DNA from: an uncultured Isosphaeraceae bacterium
GTDB taxonomy: Bacteria > Planctomycetota > Planctomycetia > Isosphaerales > Isosphaeraceae
Assembly (NCBI GenBank): GCA_945957605.1
Contig: CAMFLR010000018.1
Location: forward strand, 100,133-164,132
DNA: 64,000 nt
Reading direction: 5' to 3'
Below are positions 1 through 8,124 of the stretch, piece by piece. A program made the position numbers and the translations under genes. The notes beneath the pieces are model-generated. The model did not search any database. It saw nothing but the letters and a program-made list of their open reading frames with translations, and was not told where the DNA came from. The first letter of the stretch is position 1; each line of letters begins with the position of its first letter.

Positions 1-24
1 GTCAGTTCATCCCGTGGGCAACAA

Positions 25-570
25 TTAGTTGCCGGCCGGGGTGAGCTGGAGAAGGCTGCTCTGGGTGGCGATGGTCGGGGCCGGGGGAACTTCGTCCGCG
101 GCGAGGGCGGGACGCATTTCACCAGGAGCGGCGTAGGCCGAAACCTGGGGAGCGGCCTTAGGAGCAGCCTGCGGAGCGGGCCACGCCTGGGGGCTGGGGG
201 CAGCCTGCGACGAAGGAACAACGGCGGTGCCGCAGGTGTCGCAAGGAGCAGCGTTGTTGTGGCCCCAGTTCCAAACCTTCTTCTTCTTCAGGACCCACTC
301 GTAGGTGTAGGTGCACTTAGGAAGCGAGAGCTTGGGAAGGTGGCACTTCGGCATCGAGAACTTCGGCATCGACCAGCACTTCTTGGCCGGAGCGCACGTG
401 TCGCAACCGGTGTCGCACTGGGCAGTCGGGATCACCGACTGGGGCGAGCCCTGGGGCGAAGCAATGCCGCAGGTCGCACAACCGTCATTGTGGTGTCCGC
501 CGGCCAGGCTCACGCCGCACGCGCCGAGAGCAAGGGCCAGGCTGACGCTCAAGGTCAAGGGCTTCAACAT
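25..570 (-). CDS. Small secreted Cys-rich / Lys-Pro repeat protein, unknown function
   Basis: A 181-residue protein with an N-terminal signal peptide (hydrophobic residues about 5-23, ending near the Ala-Gly-Gly). The mature part has four CDTC/CATC-type Cys-x2-Cys pairs, then a run of four five-residue repeats of the form [S/H][M/L]PK[F/C/L] at about residues 68-87, followed by a basic WVLKKKK stretch and an Ala/Pro-rich tail. Cys-pair plus WVLKKK architecture recurs in uncharacterised exported proteins of planctomycetes; this is recalled family knowledge, not a search result. Purine-rich GGAG lies about 12 bases before the ATG. Faces a 1.1 kb gene-free region. A role in cell-surface cross-linking is only a guess; function is unknown. 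Confidence 0.8.
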   Translation of the reverse strand: MLKPLTLSVSLALALGACGVSLAGGHHNDGCATCGIASPQGSPQSVIPTAQCDTGCDTCAPAKKCWSMPKFSMPKCHLPKLSLPKCTYTYEWVLKKKKVWNWGHNNAAPCDTCGTAVVPSSQAAPSPQAWPAPQAAPKAAPQVSAYAAPGEMRPALAADEVPPAPTIATQSSLLQLTPAGN

Positions 571-1163
571 GGGAGAAGTAACTCCTTGGCAAACGTCTGT
601 TATAGAGTTGGCGGCCAGCTTCCTGAGCCAACCTACCGACTCTCTGTATTTCAGTCAGACCAGGCATCGTCTCTCGGCGAGCTTTCCCGAGCCCGAGGCC
701 TTGCGGCCCATGCGAGCGACGACGCCACCCGATCAGTGCTCCCGAGTCCTCGCCGCGGCTATACCTGGGCGAGCCACTTATTTCATCGACAACCCAGACC
801 CAATGCTTGAACGCCAAACATCTTTTTCTGCAACGACTTACGTCGACTGAGACTGACACTTCTCCGGGTCACGGCAACCTGTCCGCTCGGGTAAAGTTTG
901 CCGGGTGAGCGATTCCGAGAACCCGCAAAACCGGAACGAATCATTTTTCCCGACGCACAAACCTTGCGCCCAAGTTGAGGTCAACGACTCGCGAAAACCA
1001 ACCGCTATCGCGCAAGTCAACCTCCGCGCATCCAGAGTTTCATCGCTCGGCCGGCTGACATATGTACACAAAACGGCGTTCGGGGGATTTTTGGTCGATC
1101 AATTCAAGTCGTTGTCTTCACGTGACCTTGAGGATTTCGGTGAGATTGCGGATCGGGCTCGGG

Positions 1164-1193
1164 TTGACAGCGCTGCGCGGGTTCGGTTATACC
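1164..1193 (+). promoter_or_regulatory. Candidate sigma-70 promoter
   Basis: TTGACA (1164-1169), an exact -35 consensus, is followed after 18 bases by TATACC (1188-1193), a 4-of-6 match to the -10 consensus. It points toward the MBOAT gene, about 490 bases downstream. Visible match only; other start sites are possible. Confidence 0.35.
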
Positions 1194-1347
1194 CCCTGTC
1201 GTCAACGGGGAAGGATGACGTTGGACCTCGCCGAACCGGCTGGGTCGACTCGCCGAGGGATCGGCGCCCTCCTTCCTGGCTCGTTTCGCACCCTCGCTCA
1301 ATCTCAACCCCCAATACGTCTGGCACGGAAGCAATAGAAGAGACACG

Positions 1348-1382
1348 CTCAACGATCCCCCGCCCTCGGGATGATCGTTGAG
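1348..1382. other. Hairpin in the leader, 10-bp perfect stem
   Basis: CTCAACGATC (1348-1357) pairs perfectly with GATCGTTGAG (1373-1382) around a 15-base C/G-rich loop. There is no T-run after it, so it is not an obvious rho-independent terminator. It lies between the candidate promoter and the MBOAT gene. Confidence 0.5.
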
Positions 1383-1684
1383 TCTGGAAACGTCCGTCTG
1401 CGCCTGGCCCGCATTGGCTCGCGGTATCCCCGCGCCCAGCGATCACCAGCGAGACGACCGATCCAAGGACGGTGCGGTCGCGGCGGGGGGGCACACACCG
1501 GATCAAGGATGAGCCGGTCCCCCGCCCCTCGCAAATCGACCGCATTCTTCCACCCAACCGAGCCGCGCTCGGCCCCTTCCTCTGCCTGTGACTGTTGGGC
1601 CGGTGAATTGAAAAGCGGTGCGCGGGCGACGCGGATTGTCGAGTGAAGCAAAGCTCAAGGATGGCGGTAGGGGGTCGTTACGAT

Positions 1685-3082
1685 ATGGGGCTCGAGATCG
1701 CGCGACCTCAGACCTCTCGGCTTGCGCCTCACCGCCGTTATTTCCCCGTCCCGCATGGGGAAACATCGCAAACGCCGGGTGAAGAGCGCTTTTCCGGCCT
1801 TTACGCCGGCGAGCCCGAAACCTGCCGGCGCAGCCTGCGACGGTTCCTACCGATCGCCGCACATTTTGGTGCACTCGTCACCGCCTTCTATGTCTACAAC
1901 CTTGAAGGCCGCGCGTTTCAGTTGCTCGCCCTCGCGAGCCTCTTCGCGCTGCCCATTCATTACATGCTGCCGCTCGCGTGGAAGAAGCCATTCTTCATCG
2001 TGGTTTCGATTGCAGGCCTGGTGGCCGTCTTCGATATCGCCGCGTCTGCGGTGGTCGTCGGCGTCGCGGTGGTGCTCATCGGCATTTGCTATCTGCCGAT
2101 CCGCTGGCATGCACGCGTCGGCTTGATCACCGCGGTGATGGTAGCGCTCTCGTTTGCGCGCGTCGGACGTCTTGCGCCCAATGTGTCAGAAACCGCCTGG
2201 GCCGTGCTCGGTTCGATGTTCATGTTCCGCATGATCGTCTACCTCTATGAGCTGAAGCACGCCAAGCAGCGCGAGTCGCTTGCCGATACGCTTAGCTACT
2301 TCTTCCTGCTGCCCAACTTCGCGTTCATCCACTTTCCGGTGGTTGATTATCGCACCCTCCAGCGCGGTTATTTCGCGAACGACGTCCACGCCACTCAGCA
2401 AACCGGCCTGCGGATGCTCTTCCGAGGCACGGTTCAGTTGCTGGTCTATCGCTTCATCTATCACGACGTGCTCATCGCCCCGGCCGACGTGACGAACTTC
2501 GCCACGTTGCTGCTCTTTCTCGTTTCGAATTACCTGCTCTATCTCCACGTCTCTGGCCAGTTCCATCTCGCATGTGGGATGTTGCACATTTTCGGATTTT
2601 CACTTCCTGAAACACATCACCGCTACCTGCTGGCCACGAGCTTCACCGACTACTGGCGACGCATCAACATTTACTGGAAAGATTTCATGGTCCGGGTGGT
2701 TTTCAACCCGGTGGCGTTCCGGCTCAAGCGTCGCCCGCAATGGGTTGCGCTCAGCGCCGCGACGTGCGCCGTGTTCGTCACCACGTGGGTTTTGCACGCC
2801 TACCAGTCGTTCTGGCTTCGCGGAAGCTGGGGTTTCTCCTGGCACGATACCCTCTTCTGGGGAATCCTCGGCGTGCTGGTGCTGATCAACGTTCAGCGCG
2901 ATGCCAACACGCCGCGTCGTCGAACGCTGGGTGCAAAAGGCGACGACGTGCCGACGCCCCATGCACTCGCATTGCGAGTGCTCAAAACCACGGGCACGTT
3001 CTTCACGATCGCGCTGCTCTGGTCGCTCTGGACGAGTGCGAGCGTTTCGAGCTGGCTGGCGATGATCCGGCGAGCCTTCTAA
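1685..3082 (+). CDS. MBOAT-family membrane O-acyltransferase (DltB/AlgI-like)
   Basis: About 465 residues and multiple membrane segments from residue about 50 onward. The hallmarks of membrane-bound O-acyltransferases are visible: a YW-R-INIYWKDF stretch matching the family's DFWRRWHISL region, and an invariant-type histidine in TWVLHAYQSFW (His371 from this start). MBOAT proteins such as DltB and AlgI move an acyl group from a cytoplasmic donor to an acceptor outside the membrane. It is the first gene of a tightly spaced plus-strand cassette with two SGNH hydrolases and an adenylation enzyme, which suggests envelope acylation. Start is uncertain: ATG 1685 has a GGGGG tract about 10 bases upstream; GTG 1643 and ATG 1661 are in frame. 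The substrate cannot be read from the sequence. Confidence 0.88.
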   Translation: MGLEIARPQTSRLAPHRRYFPVPHGETSQTPGEERFSGLYAGEPETCRRSLRRFLPIAAHFGALVTAFYVYNLEGRAFQLLALASLFALPIHYMLPLAWKKPFFIVVSIAGLVAVFDIAASAVVVGVAVVLIGICYLPIRWHARVGLITAVMVALSFARVGRLAPNVSETAWAVLGSMFMFRMIVYLYELKHAKQRESLADTLSYFFLLPNFAFIHFPVVDYRTLQRGYFANDVHATQQTGLRMLFRGTVQLLVYRFIYHDVLIAPADVTNFATLLLFLVSNYLLYLHVSGQFHLACGMLHIFGFSLPETHHRYLLATSFTDYWRRINIYWKDFMVRVVFNPVAFRLKRRPQWVALSAATCAVFVTTWVLHAYQSFWLRGSWGFSWHDTLFWGILGVLVLINVQRDANTPRRRTLGAKGDDVPTPHALALRVLKTTGTFFTIALLWSLWTSASVSSWLAMIRRAF

Positions 3083-3097
3083 CGAGGGCTTCTGGAT

Positions 3098-4243
3098 ATG
3101 TCGAAATCCGCTGGCCGCGTTGCAATTCAACCGCTTCTGGGCACACTCGTGCTCCTGGCCTGCGCGATTGTGCCGTTCAGCGTCGCATCGTGGCCCGCGC
3201 GATTGCAGGCCACCCTACGCAACGACGCTCCCAACGCGCGCGATTACGCGCAAATCGAACACAACTACTACGAGCGCATCCTCGACGATCCGCATCCTCA
3301 CGGCGCACAATCCGCCGCGTTCAATCCGGGTGCGCTCGCAACAGCCGTGGACGACATACGCGAGTATGTTCTCAAACCATCGCTGCACACGATGCACAAA
3401 GGCGCAACCTGGACGACGAACGCCCGCGGCATGCGCGATCGCACTTATAACGAAATTCCGCCCGCAAATATGTTACGCGTTGCCCTGGTGGGTGATTCGA
3501 TCGCCAGCAGCTGGGGCGTGAACGATGGCGAAGGATTTGAGCCACGCTTGGAAAACGCGTGGCGTATGGAAATCCTCAACTTCGCGGTCCCAGGACATTC
3601 TCCCGGCCAGCGTTGGGAGCATTTCTCGCGCGTTGGCTGGGAGATGCGCCCCGATGTAGTGATCGTCGAGAGCACGCTCGCCGACATCGGCTGGGACGAA
3701 CGCCGGCTCCGCGTTTTGCTTCCCAAGGGGCACGGCCTCGATGCGCCGGTGTTTGCCGAAACGTTACGCAAACTTGCGGTCGATCCAACCAAGCTCAGCC
3801 CCGCCGAACTCAAAACCAAGCTTCATCCACTGAGGACAGAATTGCTCGCAGGTATTTATCGCCAGATTGTGAGCGATTGCCACTCGCGCGGTGTGCCGGT
3901 CGTCTGGCTGCTTCTGCCGCGTGTTGGAAAGCCGGTCGATCCCGAAACTCACGCGACGCTTACTAATCTTGCTAAGTCAGCCGGGTTCGATCGCCTGGTG
4001 GATGTCTCGGGCATATTTGACGGCCAGTCAGCATCAAAACTGGCGATCGCGCCTGATGATTTTCATCCCAACGCCTTGGGCCACGCACAACTTACAGTAG
4101 CCATCGACGCCCAACTGAGCGATTTTATGTCGTCTCTGACCGTCCGGTCTCGACCAGTGAAGTGGGAAGATCCGTCGTCGCCTCACCATGCGCCGGCAAA
4201 TTTTCCTTCAGGCTCTACGCAAGCGGGAGTGAACGTGCGATGA
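3098..4243 (+). CDS. Membrane-anchored SGNH/GDSL-like hydrolase, DltD/AlgJ-type partner (copy 1)
   Basis: 381 residues. One N-terminal membrane segment (about 11-31), then an extracytoplasmic SGNH fold. Block I is VALVGDSIASSWG with the nucleophile Ser134, and the C-terminal block is DDFHPNALGH, supplying the Asp and His of the triad. A TNARGMRDR motif near residue 107 precedes block I, as in many planctomycete SGNH proteins. It begins 15 bases after the MBOAT gene, and its TGA overlaps the next gene's ATG (ATGA at 4240-4243), so the genes are translationally coupled. Known MBOAT systems pair the membrane acyltransferase with such a protein (DltB-DltD, AlgI-AlgJ), so a role in transfer to the final acceptor is likely; hydrolysis of an acyl ester is the alternative. 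Confidence 0.85.
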   Translation: MSKSAGRVAIQPLLGTLVLLACAIVPFSVASWPARLQATLRNDAPNARDYAQIEHNYYERILDDPHPHGAQSAAFNPGALATAVDDIREYVLKPSLHTMHKGATWTTNARGMRDRTYNEIPPANMLRVALVGDSIASSWGVNDGEGFEPRLENAWRMEILNFAVPGHSPGQRWEHFSRVGWEMRPDVVIVESTLADIGWDERRLRVLLPKGHGLDAPVFAETLRKLAVDPTKLSPAELKTKLHPLRTELLAGIYRQIVSDCHSRGVPVVWLLLPRVGKPVDPETHATLTNLAKSAGFDRLVDVSGIFDGQSASKLAIAPDDFHPNALGHAQLTVAIDAQLSDFMSSLTVRSRPVKWEDPSSPHHAPANFPSGSTQAGVNVR

Positions 4244-5439
4244 ACCCAAACAACGGCTTCAAGCCATCGCCCCGCCACTTCGCGCTCACGCTTTCGCTTC
4301 TTCTGCTCGGCGTGCTGCCGCTCCCCCGCGCGCTCAACGCTGCGCGCCAAAGTGCCAGATCGCTCGAACTCAATCGCGCCGATCGCGAAGCCGGTGCCGG
4401 CGGATATTACGAAGGACTCATCGACGGCGCCGAAAGCACGAAAGGGACGCGTTCGGAACTCTCGCTCCGCCTGATGGGTAAGCCCGTCGAATGGGCCCGC
4501 TTCCAGGCTGCAAACGTCTCGCGACCCATCGTGCACGACTTCCTCCAGTTCGACCTCTGGCCCAACTTGAGCCAGGAATTGTTCGGCCACAAGTTCACCA
4601 CGAACCGCCACGGCATGCGCGATCGCGACTACACTGTCGCCAAGCCCGACAATACATTTCGCATCGTCCTGCTCGGCTCGTCAATCGACATGGGCTGGGG
4701 TGTCGCTGATGACGACACCTACGAAAACTTGCTGGAAGACTGGCTGAACTCACACGCCAAACTCCGCGGAATCAACCGCCGGTTCGAGGTGCTCAACTTC
4801 GCCGTCGCCGCATATGCCCCGACTCAGCGCTACGCCACGCTTTCGCGCCGAGCTGCCGCATTCTCACCCGATATGGTGATCTATTCCGCCACCATGCTCG
4901 ACGTCCGCCTGCTCGAGCTCCATCTCAGCAATCTTTTGCTCAGGCGTGTTGATCTGACCTATCCATTTGTCCGGCAGGAAATTCAAGCCTCTAACATCAC
5001 TGAGGAAGACATCCGGCTCGACAAGGATCGTCAGTTCGTCCATCGTGACGACGCCAAGGCAAAAATCCGCGTGCGATTCTGGCCAATCATGGATTCGGTC
5101 CTGGGCGCCCTCGCGGCCGATTGCCGGTCGATGGACATCCCGCTCGTGATGATCGCAATCCCCCGCGCGGGCAAGGCCGACGCCATTGGCGCGCGTGAAA
5201 CCGCCATGGCTCATCTGGCCGGCATCGCCGCGCACCACGCGACGCCTATGTTCGACCTCACCGACTCGTTTGATGCCTACGACTCTTCGAAGGTTGAGGT
5301 CGCCGCCTGGGACGACCACCCCAACGCATTCGGCCATCGCCGCATTTTTCTTGGCCTGGCCAAAGGGCTAACTGAGAACTCGGATCTCTATCGCACCATG
5401 TTTGGAACGGAATCCACCGGCGCGGTGACTTTGCCATAG
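4240..5439 (+). CDS. Membrane-anchored SGNH/GDSL-like hydrolase (copy 2)
   Basis: 399 residues from the ATG overlapping the previous stop codon. Same plan as the preceding gene: a hydrophobic N-terminal segment (about 14-30), a TNRHGMRDRDY motif near 121, block I IVLLGSSIDMGWGV with Ser148 in GSS rather than GDS, and a C-terminal DDHPNAFGH triad block near residue 360. The shared TN-x2-GMRDR motif and layout suggest copies 1 and 2 are diverged tandem paralogues. The GDS to GSS change at block I keeps the serine but loses the usual Asp. Having two such proteins beside one MBOAT suggests two acceptors or two steps; that is inference. Confidence 0.85.
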   Translation: MNPNNGFKPSPRHFALTLSLLLLGVLPLPRALNAARQSARSLELNRADREAGAGGYYEGLIDGAESTKGTRSELSLRLMGKPVEWARFQAANVSRPIVHDFLQFDLWPNLSQELFGHKFTTNRHGMRDRDYTVAKPDNTFRIVLLGSSIDMGWGVADDDTYENLLEDWLNSHAKLRGINRRFEVLNFAVAAYAPTQRYATLSRRAAAFSPDMVIYSATMLDVRLLELHLSNLLLRRVDLTYPFVRQEIQASNITEEDIRLDKDRQFVHRDDAKAKIRVRFWPIMDSVLGALAADCRSMDIPLVMIAIPRAGKADAIGARETAMAHLAGIAAHHATPMFDLTDSFDAYDSSKVEVAAWDDHPNAFGHRRIFLGLAKGLTENSDLYRTMFGTESTGAVTLP

Positions 5440-5489
5440 CCTTTGAGGCGCCGCTTCTTGGACGGCGCGAAACGGGAAGGAACCCACTC

Positions 5490-7058
5490 ATGAACGACCA
5501 CTTTGATCATCACCACCTGAGCCGGTTGCTCGCCGAATCCGCCCGGCTCCATCCCGAAGCCATCGCCGTTGAAGATAGTGCTGGCGCAAAAATAACTTAT
5601 CGCGAACTCGCCCACGCTGCCGATCGTATCGCCACACGCCTCACGCGTTGGGGAGTCGGCCGAGGCGATCGCGTTGGCCTGTTTTTGCCTAAGTCGATCG
5701 AAGCCGTCGCCGCAATTCACGGCATTCTTCAAGCCGGCGCGGCTTATGTGCCTGTCGATGCGACCGCCCCTCCCAGCCGCGGCGCCGAGATTCTCGCCGA
5801 CGCAAAAATCAAAGCGATGATCGTCGCCGAACGGCTCGCGCCCGCACTCGAAGCCGCCTGGCCGAATTGCGGCCCGCGCCCCAGGCGCATCGTCGTGGGG
5901 CAGGCCCAATCGACGACCGACGCATCGTGGACCGAAGTCCTCGAAGACGACGCCCCCACGCCGCTCGAACCGCCACGCCGCGCGTGCGATCCGGCCTACA
6001 TCCTCTACACCTCCGGTTCAACCGGTCGCGCCAAGGGAGTTTTACTCTCTCACGCAAATGCATTCGCATTTCTCGACTGGTGCAACGAAGCTTTTCCTCT
6101 GCATTCCACCGATCGCGTTGCCTCGCATGCCCCCTTTCATTTTGATCTCTCGGTGTTTGATCTCTTCCAATCCTGCCGATCGGCTGCTTCGCTTGTACTA
6201 ATTGACGAAGTGCTCGCCCGCGAGCCCGTTCGGCTTGGCGAGTTCATCACCTCGCGCGAAATCGACGTCTGGTATTCCGCACCATCGATTCTTGCCCTGC
6301 TTGCCGATTACGGCGGGCTAGAAAAATCTGGCCGACGCGCTCCGCGAATCGCACTCTTTGCAGGCGAAGTCTTTCCGATCACTTCACTTCGTCGACTCCG
6401 CAATCTCTGGCCGACCACGACCTTCTGGAATCTGTACGGCCCGACCGAAACCAACGTCTGCACCGCGCAACGCATCCCCGATACGGTCGACGCATCGCAA
6501 GCCGACGTCTTCCCGATCGGCCAGGTTTGCGCCTCACATCACGCTCGCGTGGTAGGTGAAGACGGCCAAGACGTCGCCCCCGGCACCCTCGGCGAGCTTT
6601 GGATTTCGGGCCCGGGCGTGATGCAGTGCTACTTCGGCCGGCCCGATCTGACTGAAGAAACGATCGTGATTGATACCGATGGTGCACGCTGGTACCGCAC
6701 CGGCGATCTCGTCACCGACATTGGCAACGGCGTGTTTCAATTCCACGGCCGCCGCGATCGGATGATCAAAAAGCGTGGCTATCGGATCGAACTCGGCGAG
6801 GTCGAGTCAGCGCTTTATCGTCACGCCGAGGTCGATCGCGCTGCGGTTGTCGCCCAGCATGATTCGGAAGCCGGTGTTTCCATTGCCGCGTTCGTCGCGC
6901 TCAAGCCGGCGGGCAAGGCGTCGATCATCGCGATGAAACAACACTGCATCAAACACTTACCCCATTATATGGTGCCCGACTCGTTCACCTTTCTCCCCCA
7001 CCTGCCCACCACCTCGACCGACAAGGTGAATTACCGCGAGCTGCGGACGATGTCCTGA
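5490..7058 (+). CDS. Stand-alone adenylation enzyme, DltA-like amino acid/acyl activating AMP ligase
   Basis: 522 residues of the ANL superfamily. Core motifs in order: YILYTSGSTGRAKGV (P-loop, 174-179), FHFDLSVFDLF (217-226, acceptor pocket, close to the FDLSVMD stretch of D-alanine ligase DltA), NLYGPTETN, WYRTGDL, FHGRRDRMIKKRGYRIELGE, and a C-terminal TDKVNYREL supplying the adenylation lysine. No carrier (PCP/ACP) domain is fused, so it must load a free-standing carrier or CoA. A strong GGAAGGA site lies about 9 bases before the ATG. Its place after MBOAT and SGNH genes mirrors dltA with dltB and dltD. The activated substrate may be D-Ala, another small amino acid or an acyl acid. A dltC-like carrier gene is not visible in this cassette. 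Confidence 0.87.
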   Translation: MNDHFDHHHLSRLLAESARLHPEAIAVEDSAGAKITYRELAHAADRIATRLTRWGVGRGDRVGLFLPKSIEAVAAIHGILQAGAAYVPVDATAPPSRGAEILADAKIKAMIVAERLAPALEAAWPNCGPRPRRIVVGQAQSTTDASWTEVLEDDAPTPLEPPRRACDPAYILYTSGSTGRAKGVLLSHANAFAFLDWCNEAFPLHSTDRVASHAPFHFDLSVFDLFQSCRSAASLVLIDEVLAREPVRLGEFITSREIDVWYSAPSILALLADYGGLEKSGRRAPRIALFAGEVFPITSLRRLRNLWPTTTFWNLYGPTETNVCTAQRIPDTVDASQADVFPIGQVCASHHARVVGEDGQDVAPGTLGELWISGPGVMQCYFGRPDLTEETIVIDTDGARWYRTGDLVTDIGNGVFQFHGRRDRMIKKRGYRIELGEVESALYRHAEVDRAAVVAQHDSEAGVSIAAFVALKPAGKASIIAMKQHCIKHLPHYMVPDSFTFLPHLPTTSTDKVNYRELRTMS

Positions 7059-7080
7059 TTTCGATCGTGGATATCTCCAC

Positions 7081-8124
7081 GTGATGGCGTGCAGTGGGAT
7101 TGATGTGACACCTCGACAAGTCTTCGCCTGGAAATTCTGGTTCTACGACGTCGCGCTGCCACTTGCGCGGCGGATTGGTCCGCGATTTACCGATGCAGCC
7201 CTCGGTTTGCTGGGACGGCTTGCTGCACCGTTTCGCCTTGGTTTGAAGAAGTGCGCAGCAAAATCACTGGCACGCGTCAACGGGGAATTGAGCGCGAACT
7301 GGGACGTGCACCAAACCGCGAGCGCACTCGTCGCCAACGTCCCTCGCTACCTCGCGCGCGACTATCCGCTCGATGATGCGGGCGACCAAACTCTGGCGCG
7401 ATTCACCGTCGAAGGGGAAACCCATCTCATCGACGCACTTGCCGAAGGCCGCGGTGTCGTGCTCGTGGGCAGCCATCTCGGTGCGCACGTCGCGGGAATT
7501 CACTGGCTTTTCCGACGTGAAATTCCCATTCGCCTTCTCGTTCAGCGACCCAAGCATCTCTCAAAAACACTCGAACGCTTTTTCCAATCTGCAACTCCGC
7601 ATCCCCAAGCAAAACTCTTCCTTCGCCGCGGCCTGACCACCGGCGAAGCGGCCGATCGCATTCTTCGCGCGCATGCAGCGCTTCGGGCGGGAATGGCGGT
7701 TTACTTCAACGGCGACATCCCCTGGCTCGGCCCCAACGCGCGACCTGGAACACTCGCCGGCGTCGCGCGGCCGTTTCTCGCGGTCTGGGCCGATCTCGCT
7801 GTTCTCACTCACGCGCCGGTGATTTTCGTCACTTGCACGCATGAAGCCGGCGGACGCTATCGGCTCAACTTCACGTCGCCGATAACAATTGCTTCGGGCG
7901 ATGAGCAGAGTGCCGTCGATGCCTATCTGCGACACCTCGACGATGCAATTCGCACGCATCCAACTGAGGCCGTGCCGCACCTCACCTGGCCCAGCTTCAC
8001 AAGCGATGATTTTGTGATGCCATGCGAGCGCAAGCATCATTTGCGGCCATTACTCGAGCCTCACGCACCGCGATCGCCGGGCGGGCTCGCGCCCCAACCC
8101 AGCTTGTTCCGCAAGGTGCGATAA
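7081..8124 (+). CDS. LpxL/HtrB-like lysophospholipid/lipid A acyltransferase
   Basis: 347 residues resembling the Kdo2-lipid A lauroyl acyltransferase (LpxL/HtrB) family: a central GRGVVLVGSHLGAHVAG block and a later MAVYFNGDIPWLG block followed by VIFVTCTHEAGGRYRL, the usual order of family motifs. The family normally uses an H-x4-D/E catalytic pair. Here the histidine is His132, but the residue five later is Val137, so the acidic partner is missing at the expected place; it may have moved, or the enzyme may be atypical. It starts 22 bases after the adenylation gene and is probably co-transcribed. Its 3' end overlaps the convergent NAD kinase by 64 bases. Role inferred: acyl transfer to an envelope lipid within the cassette. 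Confidence 0.75.
   Translation: MMACSGIDVTPRQVFAWKFWFYDVALPLARRIGPRFTDAALGLLGRLAAPFRLGLKKCAAKSLARVNGELSANWDVHQTASALVANVPRYLARDYPLDDAGDQTLARFTVEGETHLIDALAEGRGVVLVGSHLGAHVAGIHWLFRREIPIRLLVQRPKHLSKTLERFFQSATPHPQAKLFLRRGLTTGEAADRILRAHAALRAGMAVYFNGDIPWLGPNARPGTLAGVARPFLAVWADLAVLTHAPVIFVTCTHEAGGRYRLNFTSPITIASGDEQSAVDAYLRHLDDAIRTHPTEAVPHLTWPSFTSDDFVMPCERKHHLRPLLEPHAPRSPGGLAPQPSLFRKVR

Larger units (their letters stand above)
571..1684. other. Gene-free leader region, 1.1 kb
   Basis: No open frame here looks coding: the longest (905-1381, plus) is compositionally odd and has no recognisable domain. It holds a sigma-70-like promoter (1164-1193) and a hairpin (1348-1382), and lies upstream of the acylation cassette that begins at 1685, so it may be a long 5' leader. 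Confidence 0.5.

Noticed and set aside
905..1381. A 158-codon plus-strand frame in the leader region
   Set aside because: Charged, low-complexity composition, no domain, no ribosome binding site, and overlapped by other frames of similar size.
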